From: Streptomyces sp. NBC_00271
GTDB lineage: Bacteria > Actinomycetota > Actinomycetes > Streptomycetales > Streptomycetaceae
Length of the DNA stretch: 64,000 nt
Direction of reading: 5' to 3'
Assembly: GCF_036178845.1 (NCBI RefSeq)
Contig: NZ_CP108070.1
Coordinates: forward strand, 3,658,001-3,722,000
Shown: positions 7,919-16,129 of the stretch, one piece after another
How positions within the stretch are numbered: position 1 is the first letter of the stretch
Layout: each line of letters begins with the position of its first letter
Position numbers and translations under genes: made by a program
Notes under the pieces: generated by a model
Databases searched by the model: none
Seen by the model: only the letters and a program-made list of their open reading frames with translations
Told to the model about the DNA's origin: nothing

Positions 7919-9064
7919 ATGGATCTGACCCTCTCCCCCGCCGACGAGGCCTTCCGCGCCGAGGCCAGGACCTGGCTCGCCGCCCATGTGCCACCAACGC
8001 CCCTCCCGTCCCTGGAGACCGAGGAGGGCTTCGCGGCGCACCGCGTGTGGGAGGCCGAACTCGCCGCGGACCGCTGGTCGGTGGTGTCCTGGCCGGAGGT
8101 GTACGGCGGCCGGGGCGCGGACATCGTGCGCTGGCTGGTGTTCGAGGAGGAGTACCACGCGGCGGGCGCGCCGGGCCGGGTCGGGCAGAACGGCATCAAC
8201 CTCCTGGCGCCCACCCTCTTCGACCACGGCACGGAGGAACAGCGCGCCCGGATCCTTCCCTCCATGGCCGGCGGGGAAGTCGTCTGGGCGCAGGCGTGGT
8301 CCGAGCCGGAGGCGGGGTCCGACCTGGCCTCGCTCACCTCGCGTGCGGTGCGTACGGCCGGGGGCTGGCTGCTGAGCGGGCAGAAGACCTGGTCGTCGCG
8401 GGCCGCCTTCGCCGACCGCGCGTTCGGCCTCTTCCGCAGTGAGCCGGGCACACCGAGGCCTCATCAGGGCCTGACCTATCTGATGTTCGACCTGCGCGCG
8501 CCCGGGGTCACCGTGCGCCCCATCGGCCGCCTGGACGGCAGACCGGCCTTCGCCGAGGTCTTTCTCGACGAGGTCTTCGTCCCGGACGAGGACGTGATCG
8601 GCGAGCCGGGCGGGGGCTGGCGCGTCGCCATGTCGACGGCGGGCAACGAGCGAGGACTGACGCTGCGTTCACCGGGCCGCTTCCTCGCCGCCGCGGACCG
8701 GCTGGTGGACCTGTGGCGCGCTCGCGCCGACCCCTCGGACACGGCGCTGCGCGACCGGGTGGCCGACGCGGTGATCGGCGCCCGCGCCTACCAGCTCTTC
8801 ACCTACGCCAACGCCTCCCGCTTCCTGGACGGCGGGACCATCGGACCAGAGGCCAGCTTGAACAAGGTCTTCTGGTCCGAGTACGACATCGCGCTGCACG
8901 AGACGGCCCTCGACCTCCTAGGCCCGGACGGCGAGTCGGCGGACACGGACTGGTCCGAGGGGTACGTCTTCTCCCTCGCCGGTCCGATCTACGCCGGCAC
9001 CAACGAGATCCAGCGCGACATCATCGCCGAGCGCCTGCTCGGCCTCCCGAAGGGCCGCCGCTGA
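7919..9064 (+). CDS. fadE30: FadE30-like acyl-CoA dehydrogenase
   Basis: A 381-residue FAD-dependent acyl-CoA dehydrogenase. Visible family segments are the QAWSEPEAGSDLASL flavin/substrate loop, and the C-terminal YAGTNEIQRDIIAERLLGLP that contacts FAD. In M. tuberculosis FadE30 dehydrogenates HIP-CoA at the start of CD-ring removal. The start is ATG 7919, which gives MDLTLSPADEAFRAEARTWL, with GGGAAGG upstream; an earlier ATG at 7898 would place operator B inside the gene. It is divergent from ipdF and shares one base with the next dehydrogenase gene (TGATG), suggesting that the products may form a heteromer. Confidence 0.85.
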   Translation: MDLTLSPADEAFRAEARTWLAAHVPPTPLPSLETEEGFAAHRVWEAELAADRWSVVSWPEVYGGRGADIVRWLVFEEEYHAAGAPGRVGQNGINLLAPTLFDHGTEEQRARILPSMAGGEVVWAQAWSEPEAGSDLASLTSRAVRTAGGWLLSGQKTWSSRAAFADRAFGLFRSEPGTPRPHQGLTYLMFDLRAPGVTVRPIGRLDGRPAFAEVFLDEVFVPDEDVIGEPGGGWRVAMSTAGNERGLTLRSPGRFLAAADRLVDLWRARADPSDTALRDRVADAVIGARAYQLFTYANASRFLDGGTIGPEASLNKVFWSEYDIALHETALDLLGPDGESADTDWSEGYVFSLAGPIYAGTNEIQRDIIAERLLGLPKGRR

Positions 9065-10032
9065 TGCGCTTCCTCCTCGACCCGCAGCAGCGGGCGTTCG
9101 CCGACTCGCTGGACGCGATGCTGACGGCCGCGGACACTCCGTCGGTCGTACGGGACTGGATCCGCGGCGACCATGGCAGCGGCCGCGCGCTGTGGTCCCG
9201 TATCGCCAAGGTGGGCGTGTTCGCGCTCGCGGTGCCGGAGGCGTACGAGGGGATGGGTCCGCATCCGGCGGAACTGGCCGTGGGTTTCGTCGAGTTGGGG
9301 CGGCACGCGGTGCCCGGTCCGCTGGTGGAGACGGTCGCGGCGGCCGCCCTGCTGGCCGAGCTGGCGGACCCCGTGCCCGCCGGGCGGCTGCTCCCGTCGC
9401 TGGCCTCGGGCGAGGCGTCGGCGACGCTGGCCCTCGACGGGGCGTACGCGCTGGACGGCGACGCGGCGACCACCCGCCTCGCCCTGGCGGCCGACGGACT
9501 GCGTCTGGCCCCCGGCCACGGCCCGGTGCGCACCTCCCTGGACCCCGCCCGCCGCCTCACACCCCTCACACCGGGCGGTGAACTGCTCGCCGCCGCCCCG
9601 CCCGTCGCCCATGCCCTCGTCTGGGCCCGGCTCGCCACCGCCGCCCAGGCGCTCGGCGTCGGTCTGGCGCTCCTCGACCGGACCGTCGCGTACGTCAGGC
9701 AGCGCACCCAGTTCGGCGTCCCCGTCGGCTCGTTCCAGGCGGTGAAGCATCGCCTCGCCGACGCGAAGATCGCCCTGGAGTTCGCGCGCCCGCTGCTGTT
9801 CGGCGCGGCCCTGACGATGGCGCCCGCCGACGTGGCCGCCGCCAAGGTCACGGCCTGCGAGGCCGCGTACGCCACCGCGCGCACGGCGCTCCAGTTGCAC
9901 GGCGCGATCGGCTACACCGCGGAGTACGACCTGTCCCTGTGGCTGGCCAAGGCCCGTGCCCTGCGCACCGCGTGGGGCACCCCGGCCGAGTGCCGGGCCG
10001 AGGTGCTCAGTGGTGGTGCTCGCCGCCGGTGA
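9064..10032 (+). CDS. acyl-CoA dehydrogenase, short partner type
   Basis: A 322-residue acyl-CoA dehydrogenase, shorter than its 381-residue neighbour. The C-terminal domain is well conserved: QALGVGLALLDRTVAYVRQR, TQFGVPVGSFQAVKHRLAD and HGAIGYTAEYDLSLWLAKA. The middle domain is reduced and lacks the SEPEAGSD loop. Actinobacterial steroid and side-chain dehydrogenases often work as alpha2beta2 pairs from adjacent genes, and the start overlap with the FadE30-like gene fits that; the pairing is inferred. It may correspond to one of FadE31-FadE33. Its last 26 bp overlap the convergent qcrB stop region. Confidence 0.82.
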   Translation: MRFLLDPQQRAFADSLDAMLTAADTPSVVRDWIRGDHGSGRALWSRIAKVGVFALAVPEAYEGMGPHPAELAVGFVELGRHAVPGPLVETVAAAALLAELADPVPAGRLLPSLASGEASATLALDGAYALDGDAATTRLALAADGLRLAPGHGPVRTSLDPARRLTPLTPGGELLAAAPPVAHALVWARLATAAQALGVGLALLDRTVAYVRQRTQFGVPVGSFQAVKHRLADAKIALEFARPLLFGAALTMAPADVAAAKVTACEAAYATARTALQLHGAIGYTAEYDLSLWLAKARALRTAWGTPAECRAEVLSGGARRR

Positions 10033-11668
10033 GCTCCCGGTACTCCTCCGGCGTCGGCTTCGGGATCTGGGTGTCGGGCCCGTACATGGCGCGGGCGAGC
10101 CGGGCGCGCAGCCTGCGGCCGGGGCCGACCCGGCGGGTGACGCCGTTGGCGTCCACGAGCGGTCCCACCTCGTACGGCGGGGGCTGCTCGTGCTGGGTGA
10201 GCGTGAACCGGGCCGCCGGTGTGAGCGGTTCGTGCACCTCGACGTACTCGCCGTGCGGAAGCATCCGGATGATCCCGGACTCCCTTCCGTGCAGCACCTT
10301 GTCGCGGTCCCGTCGCTGCAGGCCCATGCAGATCCGGCGCGTGACGACGAAGGCGAGGGCCGGGGCGACGAAGAAGGAGACCCGTACGAACCAGGTGATG
10401 GCGTTGATGGAGAGGTGGAAGTGGGTGGCCCACAGGTCGTTGCCACCGCCGACCAGGAGCACTCCGTACAGCGTCAGCCAGGCGACACCGAGCCCGGTGC
10501 GGGTGGGGACGTTGCGCGGCCGGTCCAGGATGTGGTGTTCCCGTCTGTCCCCGGTGATCCACGCCTCGAGGAACGGGTAGACGGCGATGGCGGTCATGAT
10601 CAGCGGGAAGAGGGAGAAGGGGATGAACACCCCCAGTTGGAGGGTGTGGCCCCAGGCGTTGATCTCCCATCCCGGCATCACCCGGATGAGTCCCTCGGAG
10701 AAGCCGAGGTACCAGTCGGGCTGTGCGCCGGTCGTCACCAGGTCCGGCCGGTAGGGGCCGAAGGCCCAGACGGGGTTGATGGTCGCGATCGCCCCCATCA
10801 GCGACAGCACCCCGAAGACGAGGAAGAAGAACCCGCCCGCCTTGGCCATGTACACCGGCATGAACGGCATCCCGACGACGGACTTCTGGTCGCGTCCGGG
10901 CCCCGGGTACTGCGTGTGCTTGTGGTAGAAGACCAGGATCAGATGGGCGACCACCAGGCCCAGCATGATGCCCGGCAGCAGGAGGACGTGGATCGGGAAG
11001 AAGCGCGGAATGATGTCGTGGCCCGGGAACTCGCCTCCGAAGAGGAAGAAGGAGAGGTACGTTCCCACGATCGGGACCGACAGGATCGCGCCCTGGGCGA
11101 AGCGGACGCCGGTGCCGGAGAGCAGGTCGTCGGGGAGCGAGTAGCCGGTCAGGCCGGTGATCAGGCCGAGCATCAGCAGGGTCCAGCCGAACAGCCAGTT
11201 GACCTCGCGGGGCTTGCGGAACGCGCCGGTGAAGAAGACGCGCATCATGTGCACGAGCATGCCGGCGAGGAAGACGATCGCCGCCCAGTGGTGGATCTGC
11301 CGGACCAGGAGTCCGCCGCGCACCTCGAAGCTGATGTGGAGGGTGGACTCGTAGGCGCGGGTCATGAGGATGCCGTTGAGTGGTTCGTACGGGCCGTGGT
11401 AGACGACCTCGGAGGCGCTCGGCTCGAAGAAGAGCGTGAGGTAGACGCCGGTCAGGATCAGGATCAGGAAGCTGTAGAGGCAGACCTCGCCGAGCATGAA
11501 GGACCAGTGGTCCGGGAAGACCTTGCGCAGGTTGGCCTTGGCCAGCGCGTAGAGGCCGAGCCGTCCGTCGGCCCAGTCCGCGAGGCGTTCGCCCCCCGAC
11601 GTCTCGCCTCGCCGCCCCGCACGTGAAGTCCCTTGCCCTCGACCGGAGTTGATCTCTCCCGCGCCCAT
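10007..11668 (-). CDS. qcrB: stand-alone cytochrome b subunit QcrB paralogue
   Basis: A 553-residue membrane cytochrome b of the actinobacterial bc1 complex. The haem-ligand His pairs are in RQIHHWAA/VHMMR and in the later VAHLILVFYHKH helix. The quinol-site motif PDWY is present in GAQPDWYLGFSEG. The C-terminal cytoplasmic extension typical of Streptomyces QcrB is present and ends in EHHH. The start is ATG 11668 (MGAGEINSGRGQG), with GAGGGGG upstream; a GTG at 11704 is a weaker option. qcrA and qcrC are absent beside it, so this is probably an extra copy outside the main qcrCAB operon. It overlaps the convergent dehydrogenase gene by 26 bp. Confidence 0.9.
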   Translation of the reverse strand: MGAGEINSGRGQGTSRAGRRGETSGGERLADWADGRLGLYALAKANLRKVFPDHWSFMLGEVCLYSFLILILTGVYLTLFFEPSASEVVYHGPYEPLNGILMTRAYESTLHISFEVRGGLLVRQIHHWAAIVFLAGMLVHMMRVFFTGAFRKPREVNWLFGWTLLMLGLITGLTGYSLPDDLLSGTGVRFAQGAILSVPIVGTYLSFFLFGGEFPGHDIIPRFFPIHVLLLPGIMLGLVVAHLILVFYHKHTQYPGPGRDQKSVVGMPFMPVYMAKAGGFFFLVFGVLSLMGAIATINPVWAFGPYRPDLVTTGAQPDWYLGFSEGLIRVMPGWEINAWGHTLQLGVFIPFSLFPLIMTAIAVYPFLEAWITGDRREHHILDRPRNVPTRTGLGVAWLTLYGVLLVGGGNDLWATHFHLSINAITWFVRVSFFVAPALAFVVTRRICMGLQRRDRDKVLHGRESGIIRMLPHGEYVEVHEPLTPAARFTLTQHEQPPPYEVGPLVDANGVTRRVGPGRRLRARLARAMYGPDTQIPKPTPEEYRELTGGEHHH

Positions 11669-11981
11669 GGGCCACCCCCTCGGCCCACCAGAGTGGCACG
11701 ACACCTCCCCGAAGCCAACGGCGCGTCACCCCCGTCCGCCTCTCGCCCCCGCCGCCCCTACCCGTCCCATCCCAGGGGGCTCCGCCCCCAGACCCCCGGG
11801 TGGGCTCTCAACCTGCGGGTGGGTGGGGGCTGGTCGCGCAGTTCCCCGCGCCCCTGAAGACTCCCAGCCCGTCCGGCGTTTGAGGACGAGGCCGTTCAGG
11901 CCGATCGGGGGTTTGGGGGCGGAGCCCCCAAGTCGGGATGGGACGGGTAGGGGCGGCGGGGGCGAGGAACCGGGCGGGGGC
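11669..11981. repeat. Streptomyces dispersed GC-rich intergenic repeat, copy 1
   Basis: A 313-bp gap with no gene. A perfect 32-bp inverted repeat flanks it (11742-11773 and 11935-11966). Inside are two copies of a GGGGGCTCCGCCCCC-type hairpin (11775-11789 and 11915-11929, opposite orientation), the core CGCGCAGTTCCCCGCGCCCC (11835-11854), and a 26-bp block at 11865-11890 containing GTCCGGCGTTTGAGGACGAG. The 32-bp arm, the core and the 26-bp block recur at 60.8-61.2 kb. It separates qcrB from hutD and may also act as a terminator. Confidence 0.85.
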
Positions 11982-12542
11982 TCAGGCTCTCGGGGTGAGG
12001 GTGAGAACGGCGGTGTGGCCCGTCGCGCGGAGGGTCGCTTCCTCGTCCGTCAGGAGCACGGCGTCGTAGCGCCCGAGGGCCACCCCGGCCACCTCGGCGG
12101 CGCCGTCGAGGGCGACGATCAGGACGGCCGGGCCCGCCGGGAGGGCAAGGGACCGACGGGGGGCGGCGACCGTGACGGTGGGGGTCGCGGCGGCGCCCCG
12201 GTGCCACATGACGTTGAGGTTCACGACCGGCCCCCCGAGGAGACGGCAGCCGGTCGGCAGGTCACCGGGGAAGCGCTGCGGGACGAACCGCGCGTCCACC
12301 CGGCGCCGCTCACCGCCGACCGTCAGGTCCATCCCCTCGCCCTCGACCATGGTGAGGATCCGGTCCACGTCGGCGAACGCCGAGAACGGCCCGTCGGAGC
12401 CGACGTCGGCCAGGCTCACCCGCCACTCGAAGTCCCCCATGTCCGCGCCTTCAGGCCGCGCGACGATCTCGCGCGTCACCCCGCCACCGTTCTTCCAGGG
12501 CACGGCGACCCGCCCGGCGGCCGGCAGGACACGCACGGTCAC
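11982..12542 (-). CDS. hutD: HutD/Ves family cupin-like protein
   Basis: A 186-residue protein of the HutD/Ves family. The signature VPWKNGGGVTREIV is near the N-terminus and FEWRVSLADVGSDGPFSAF follows. HutD binds formylglutamate-type ligands and is thought to tune histidine utilisation, but there are no other hut genes here. The start chosen is GTG 12542, which overlaps the stop of the VWA gene (GTGA); an in-frame ATG at 12578 would lie deeper inside the VWA gene. The two genes form a short minus-strand operon. The function in this organism is not known. Confidence 0.8.
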   Translation of the reverse strand: MTVRVLPAAGRVAVPWKNGGGVTREIVARPEGADMGDFEWRVSLADVGSDGPFSAFADVDRILTMVEGEGMDLTVGGERRRVDARFVPQRFPGDLPTGCRLLGGPVVNLNVMWHRGAAATPTVTVAAPRRSLALPAGPAVLIVALDGAAEVAGVALGRYDAVLLTDEEATLRATGHTAVLTLTPRA

Positions 12543-13258
12543 CGGACGATCCCCCGCTCGCGCGCGGCCGTCAGCCACTGGGGAAAGTCGCCCACGATCC
12601 GGTCGTACAGCTCGGCGTCGGAGACCTTCCGAGGCTGCGAACCGGCATGGAAGAAACCGGCGTTGTCGACGACCCGCCGCTGCGGCACCGGCAGCTCGTC
12701 GAGTTTGCGCAGGAACTCGAACTGCTTGCTGTCGGGGTCACCGAACCCTATGAACTGCCAGAACAGCGGAAGCTTCGCCGCCTTGCACAAGTACCTTTCG
12801 GCGGCGAGCTTGTTGATGGGGCCGCCGTCGGTCTGGAAGACGACCAGGGCGGGGGCCTCGGAGCCGCTGTCGAGGTAGTGGTCGATGACCGCGTCCATGG
12901 CCAGGTGGTAACTGGTCTTCCCCATGTGACCGAGCCCGGCCACGATCTTCTCCACCCGGCCCTGGTGGTTGTCGAGCGCGATGTCCGTGACCGCGTCGAT
13001 GTCCGTGGAGAAGAAGACGACCGGGACGGTTCCGTCGTCGTCGAGGTGCGCCGACAGGCCTAGCACCCGGTCCGCCAGCGCCTGCACACTGCCGTCCTTG
13101 TAGTACGGCTTCATCGACCCGGAGTAGTCGACGACCAGGTACACCGCGGCCTGCTGTCCGCTCAGCCCGTGCTTGGTGAGGGAGACACCGGCGCTCTTGT
13201 ACAGACTGATCAGCGCGGGCGCGGTCTCCTCCACCTTGGTGAGGCTGATTCCGGCCAT
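12539..13258 (-). CDS. VWA-domain protein (TerF-like)
   Basis: A 239-residue protein with a von Willebrand factor A domain. The MIDAS motif DYSGSM lies in VYLVVDYSGSMKPYYKDGSV, with a later TDGGP loop for metal binding. The N-terminus AGISLTKVEETAPALISLYK resembles the short leader of TerF-type tellurium-resistance/stress VWA proteins. The start is ATG 13258 with GGGAGC upstream; the frame is open 26 codons further upstream without support. It is coupled to hutD by a 4-bp overlap. No other ter genes are nearby, so the process it serves is unknown. It lacks a signal peptide and is probably cytoplasmic. Confidence 0.8.
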   Translation of the reverse strand: MAGISLTKVEETAPALISLYKSAGVSLTKHGLSGQQAAVYLVVDYSGSMKPYYKDGSVQALADRVLGLSAHLDDDGTVPVVFFSTDIDAVTDIALDNHQGRVEKIVAGLGHMGKTSYHLAMDAVIDHYLDSGSEAPALVVFQTDGGPINKLAAERYLCKAAKLPLFWQFIGFGDPDSKQFEFLRKLDELPVPQRRVVDNAGFFHAGSQPRKVSDAELYDRIVGDFPQWLTAARERGIVR

Positions 13259-13414
13259 GCGGGGCTCCCATCGCGCGAGGGTTGCGGAAACGCCGAGATT
13301 ACGGCACTGACAGCCCCTGCCGTCGCCCTCCCACATGGGCGTTCGCTATTTTGTTCGCCGCCGACCCCACCGGCTCATCGTCCCCCTGATCTCCGTACCC
13401 GCGAGGAGCCGGTC

Positions 13415-14371
13415 GTGGAATCCGAGTCCGCCGAATCCGCCCAACCCACACAACCCACAGAACCCACCGTCACCACCTGCTATCGCCATCCCAAGGTGGA
13501 GTCCCATGTGCGCTGTACACGGTGCGACCGCTACATCTGCCCGGACTGCATGCGCGAGGCGGCCGTCGGTCACCAGTGCGTGGAGTGCGTGAAGGAGGGC
13601 GCCCGTTCGATCCGGCAGGCCCGCACGGCGTTCGGCGGCCGTATCTCGACCGTGCCCGTGGTGACGTACCTCCTGATCGCGCTCAACGTGCTGGCTTATG
13701 TGGGCGAGGTGGTGCGCCCGGCGATCGTGGACCGGTTCGAGATGCTCGGCGCAGGGCTGGCGGGGCCCGACGGCGGGCACTACGTCTGGCAGGCCCAGTA
13801 CCCCTACGACTTCCACCCGGAGGGCGTGGTCGACGGGGAGTGGTACCGGATGCTGACCGGTGCGTTCCTCCATCTGCCGCCCACCGAGGGCACGTTCGGG
13901 ATTCTGCACATCGTGATGAACATGGTCTCGCTGTGGAACCTGGGCCGGGTGGTGGAGGCCCAGCTCGGCCGGATCCGCTTCGTCACGCTCTATCTGCTCT
14001 CGGCCCTCGGCGGCTCGGTCCTCGTACTGGTGATCGCGCCGTACACGCCCACGCTCGGTGCGTCGGGTGCCATCTTCGGGCTGGGGGCCGCGTACTACGT
14101 CATGGCCCGCCGGCTGGGCGCCGACATGAGCGCCGTCAACCGCTTCATGGCGGGCCTGCTGCTGTGGCTGCTCATCTCGGCGGGACTCACCTCCTGGCAG
14201 GGCCACCTCGGCGGACTGCTGGCGGGCGGGGTGATCACTCTCGCCTACGCGTACGCGCCCCGGGACCGCCGCCGGGCGCTCGTCCAAGCGGCCGCGTGCG
14301 CCGCGCTGTTGGCGCTGCTGGTGATCGCGGCCGTCGGAAAGGTGTCCGCGCTGACGAGCGGAGCGGCCTGA
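13415..14371 (+). CDS. rhomboid-family intramembrane serine protease with zinc-finger N-terminus
   Basis: A 318-residue rhomboid. The N-terminal 60 or so residues hold a B-box-like Cys/His cluster (CYRHPKVESHVRCTRCDRYI, CPDCM, VGHQCVECV). The membrane domain follows with HIVMNMVSLWNLG, the catalytic Ser in GASGAIFG, and the catalytic His in GHLGGLLAG. It should cut transmembrane substrates in the cell membrane. The start is GTG 13415 with AGGAG upstream; the frame is open for another 82 codons, but that overlaps the divergent VWA gene. The N-terminus contains a Thr/Glu/Pro-rich stretch. It is followed after 20 bp by the chitosanase gene, which has its own -10 box. Confidence 0.9.
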   Translation: MESESAESAQPTQPTEPTVTTCYRHPKVESHVRCTRCDRYICPDCMREAAVGHQCVECVKEGARSIRQARTAFGGRISTVPVVTYLLIALNVLAYVGEVVRPAIVDRFEMLGAGLAGPDGGHYVWQAQYPYDFHPEGVVDGEWYRMLTGAFLHLPPTEGTFGILHIVMNMVSLWNLGRVVEAQLGRIRFVTLYLLSALGGSVLVLVIAPYTPTLGASGAIFGLGAAYYVMARRLGADMSAVNRFMAGLLLWLLISAGLTSWQGHLGGLLAGGVITLAYAYAPRDRRRALVQAAACAALLALLVIAAVGKVSALTSGAA

Positions 14372-14379
14372 GCGCTCCC

Positions 14380-14385
14380 TAGGCT
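14380..14385 (+). promoter_or_regulatory. -10 box TAGGCT of a leaderless chitosanase promoter
   Basis: TAGGCT ends 6 nt before the ATG at 14392 and no Shine-Dalgarno is seen, so transcription probably starts at or next to the start codon. The same box and spacing occur before three other genes in the window (47813, 59414, 63922). Confidence 0.65.
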
Positions 14386-14391
14386 GAGCCC

Positions 14392-15240
14392 ATGAAACGC
14401 GCTCGGCTCCTCCTGCTCGCGGTCCTCCCCCTGGTCGCGGTGGCGGTCTGCTTCCTCGCCCCGGGACTCACGGACGCGAGCGGGGCCGCCGGGCGCGCGC
14501 GGGCCCGCCAGGACGCCGAGCGCACGGCGGGCGCGGGCCTCGCCGCCCCGGACAAGAAGGAGCTGGCGCAGAAGCTCGTGGCGAGCGCGGAGAACTCCAC
14601 GCTCGACTGGCGCAGCGCGTATGCCTACATCGAGGACATCGGCGACGGCCAGGGGTACACGGCGGGCCTCATCGGCTTCTGCACCGGCACCCACGATCTG
14701 CTCGTCCTGGTCGAGGGCTACACGAAGGACCACCCGGGCAACGGCCTCGCCCGCTACCTCCCCGCCCTGCGCAAGGTCGACGGGACGGACTCGCACGAGG
14801 GTCTCGACCCGGGCTTCGTGGCGGCCTGGCGCAAGGAGGCCTCGGTGGCCGCCTTCCGCAAGGCGCAGGACGCCGAGCGGGACCGCGTCTACTTCGACCC
14901 CGCGGTGCGCCGCGCCAAGCTCGACGGCCTCGGCACGCTGGGCCAGTTCATCTACTACGACGCCATGGTCATGCACGGGCCCGGCACCGGCGCGGGCGGC
15001 TTCTACGACCTGCGCACCCGTGCCATGGCCCAGGCCGACACCCCGGCCGAGGGCGGCTCCGAGAAGGCCTACCTGGACATCTTCCTCGACGTGCGTCGCG
15101 CGGCGATGAAGGCCGAGAGCGCCCACCGCGACACGACCCGCATCGACACGGCCCAGCGGGTGTTCCTGTACGACGGGAACCTGGACCTGCGCACACCGCT
15201 GGAGTGGAAGGTGTACGGGGAGACGTACAAGGTGCCGTAG
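14392..15240 (+). CDS. csn: GH46 chitosanase, secreted
   Basis: A 282-residue glycoside hydrolase family 46 protein that cuts chitosan between glucosamine units. An N-terminal signal peptide is visible (MKRARLLLLAVLPLVAVAV, then Ala-rich). The catalytic acid Glu sits in ASAENSTLDW and the second acidic residue in YIEDIGDGQGYTAGLIGFC, both GH46 hallmarks. Other family blocks are FIYYDAMVMHGPG and the C-terminal DGNLDLRTPLEWKVYGETY. It appears to be transcribed as a leaderless mRNA from a TAGGCT box that starts just downstream of the rhomboid stop codon. A short hairpin lies about 30 bp after its stop. No CsnR- or DasR-like operator was recognised. Confidence 0.92.
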   Translation: MKRARLLLLAVLPLVAVAVCFLAPGLTDASGAAGRARARQDAERTAGAGLAAPDKKELAQKLVASAENSTLDWRSAYAYIEDIGDGQGYTAGLIGFCTGTHDLLVLVEGYTKDHPGNGLARYLPALRKVDGTDSHEGLDPGFVAAWRKEASVAAFRKAQDAERDRVYFDPAVRRAKLDGLGTLGQFIYYDAMVMHGPGTGAGGFYDLRTRAMAQADTPAEGGSEKAYLDIFLDVRRAAMKAESAHRDTTRIDTAQRVFLYDGNLDLRTPLEWKVYGETYKVP

Positions 15241-15272
15241 CCCCTCCCCACGGAGCCGAGGCGCCGCCCCTC

Positions 15273-15291
15273 CGCCCGATTCGGTCGGGCG
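15273..15291 (+). terminator. candidate terminator after chitosanase
   Basis: A 7-bp stem, CGCCCGA/TCGGGCG, with loop TTCGG. It sits between the convergent chitosanase and ABC ATPase genes and has no T-run. Confidence 0.4.
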
Positions 15292-15294
15292 CCG

Positions 15295-16026
15295 TCAGTG
15301 CTCGACGACCTCGCCGTCGCTCAGTTCCAGTACACGGTCGGCCAGGCCCAGGAGTTGGGGGTCGTGCGTGGCGACCAGGGCCGTGACGCCCTCACTGGCG
15401 ACCACCGCCCGCAGCAGCTCCATCACCGCCAGGCCGGTCTGCGCGTCCAGTTGTCCGGTCGGCTCGTCGGCGAGCAGCAGGGCCGGGTGGTTGGCGAGGG
15501 CGCGGGCGATGGACACCCGCTGCTGCTGGCCGCCGGAGAGCTCCGCCGGGCGCTGCGCCCCGTGGTCGGCGAGCCCCACGAGGGCGAGCAGCAGGGCCAC
15601 GCGCTCCTCACGTTCGCGGGGGTCGGCTCTGCGCAGCCGCAGCGGCACTCCCACGTTCTCGGCCGCGGTGAGGATGGGGATGAGTCCGAAGGACTGGAAG
15701 ATGTAGCCGATCCGGTCGCGGCGCAGTTCCAGCAGCTCGTTCTCACCGAGCGCGGACAGGTCGGTGCCGTCGATGACGACGCGGCCGCGGTCCGGGCGGT
15801 CGAGGCCGCCGATCAGATGGAGCAGGGTCGTCTTGCCGGAGCCCGACCGGCCCTTGAGGGCGACGAGTTCACCGCGCCGCAGCTCGAAGGAGGCGCCGCG
15901 CAGCGCGTGCACGGCCACGGTGCCCGTGCCGTACGAGTGGTGCAGGTTCTCCACCCGCACCATCGGTTCGTCGGCGGATTCGCCCACGAGGGCGGCACCG
16001 GACCGCGTGCCGGTGTTCTCCGTCAT
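15295..16026 (-). CDS. ABC transporter ATPase (MacB/LolD type)
   Basis: A 243-residue ATPase with Walker A GRSGSGKTT, Q-loop FQSFGL, signature LSGGQQQR, Walker B ALLLADEPTGQLD and switch His in VATHD. It resembles ATPases that partner FtsX/MacB-type permeases, which work by mechanotransmission rather than classic transport. The start is ATG 16026 with GGGGGT upstream; upstream in-frame residues lie in the divergent promoter. It is divergent from the first giant permease (103-bp gap). The system thus has one ATPase on each side of two permeases, and which ATPase pairs with which permease cannot be told from sequence. Confidence 0.9.
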   Translation of the reverse strand: MTENTGTRSGAALVGESADEPMVRVENLHHSYGTGTVAVHALRGASFELRRGELVALKGRSGSGKTTLLHLIGGLDRPDRGRVVIDGTDLSALGENELLELRRDRIGYIFQSFGLIPILTAAENVGVPLRLRRADPREREERVALLLALVGLADHGAQRPAELSGGQQQRVSIARALANHPALLLADEPTGQLDAQTGLAVMELLRAVVASEGVTALVATHDPQLLGLADRVLELSDGEVVEH

Positions 16027-16129
16027 CGACGCACCCCCTACGGAATGGAACTCATGTACCCAGAACGGGAACCCCATGATATTCATGTCGGGTCGGCGAG
16101 GGGTGGCTCGGCAATCGGCTGGGGGACGA

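Noticed and set aside
14371..14391. CsnR or DasR operator for the chitosanase
   Set aside because: The 20-bp gap holds only the TAGGCT box; no matching palindrome was found.
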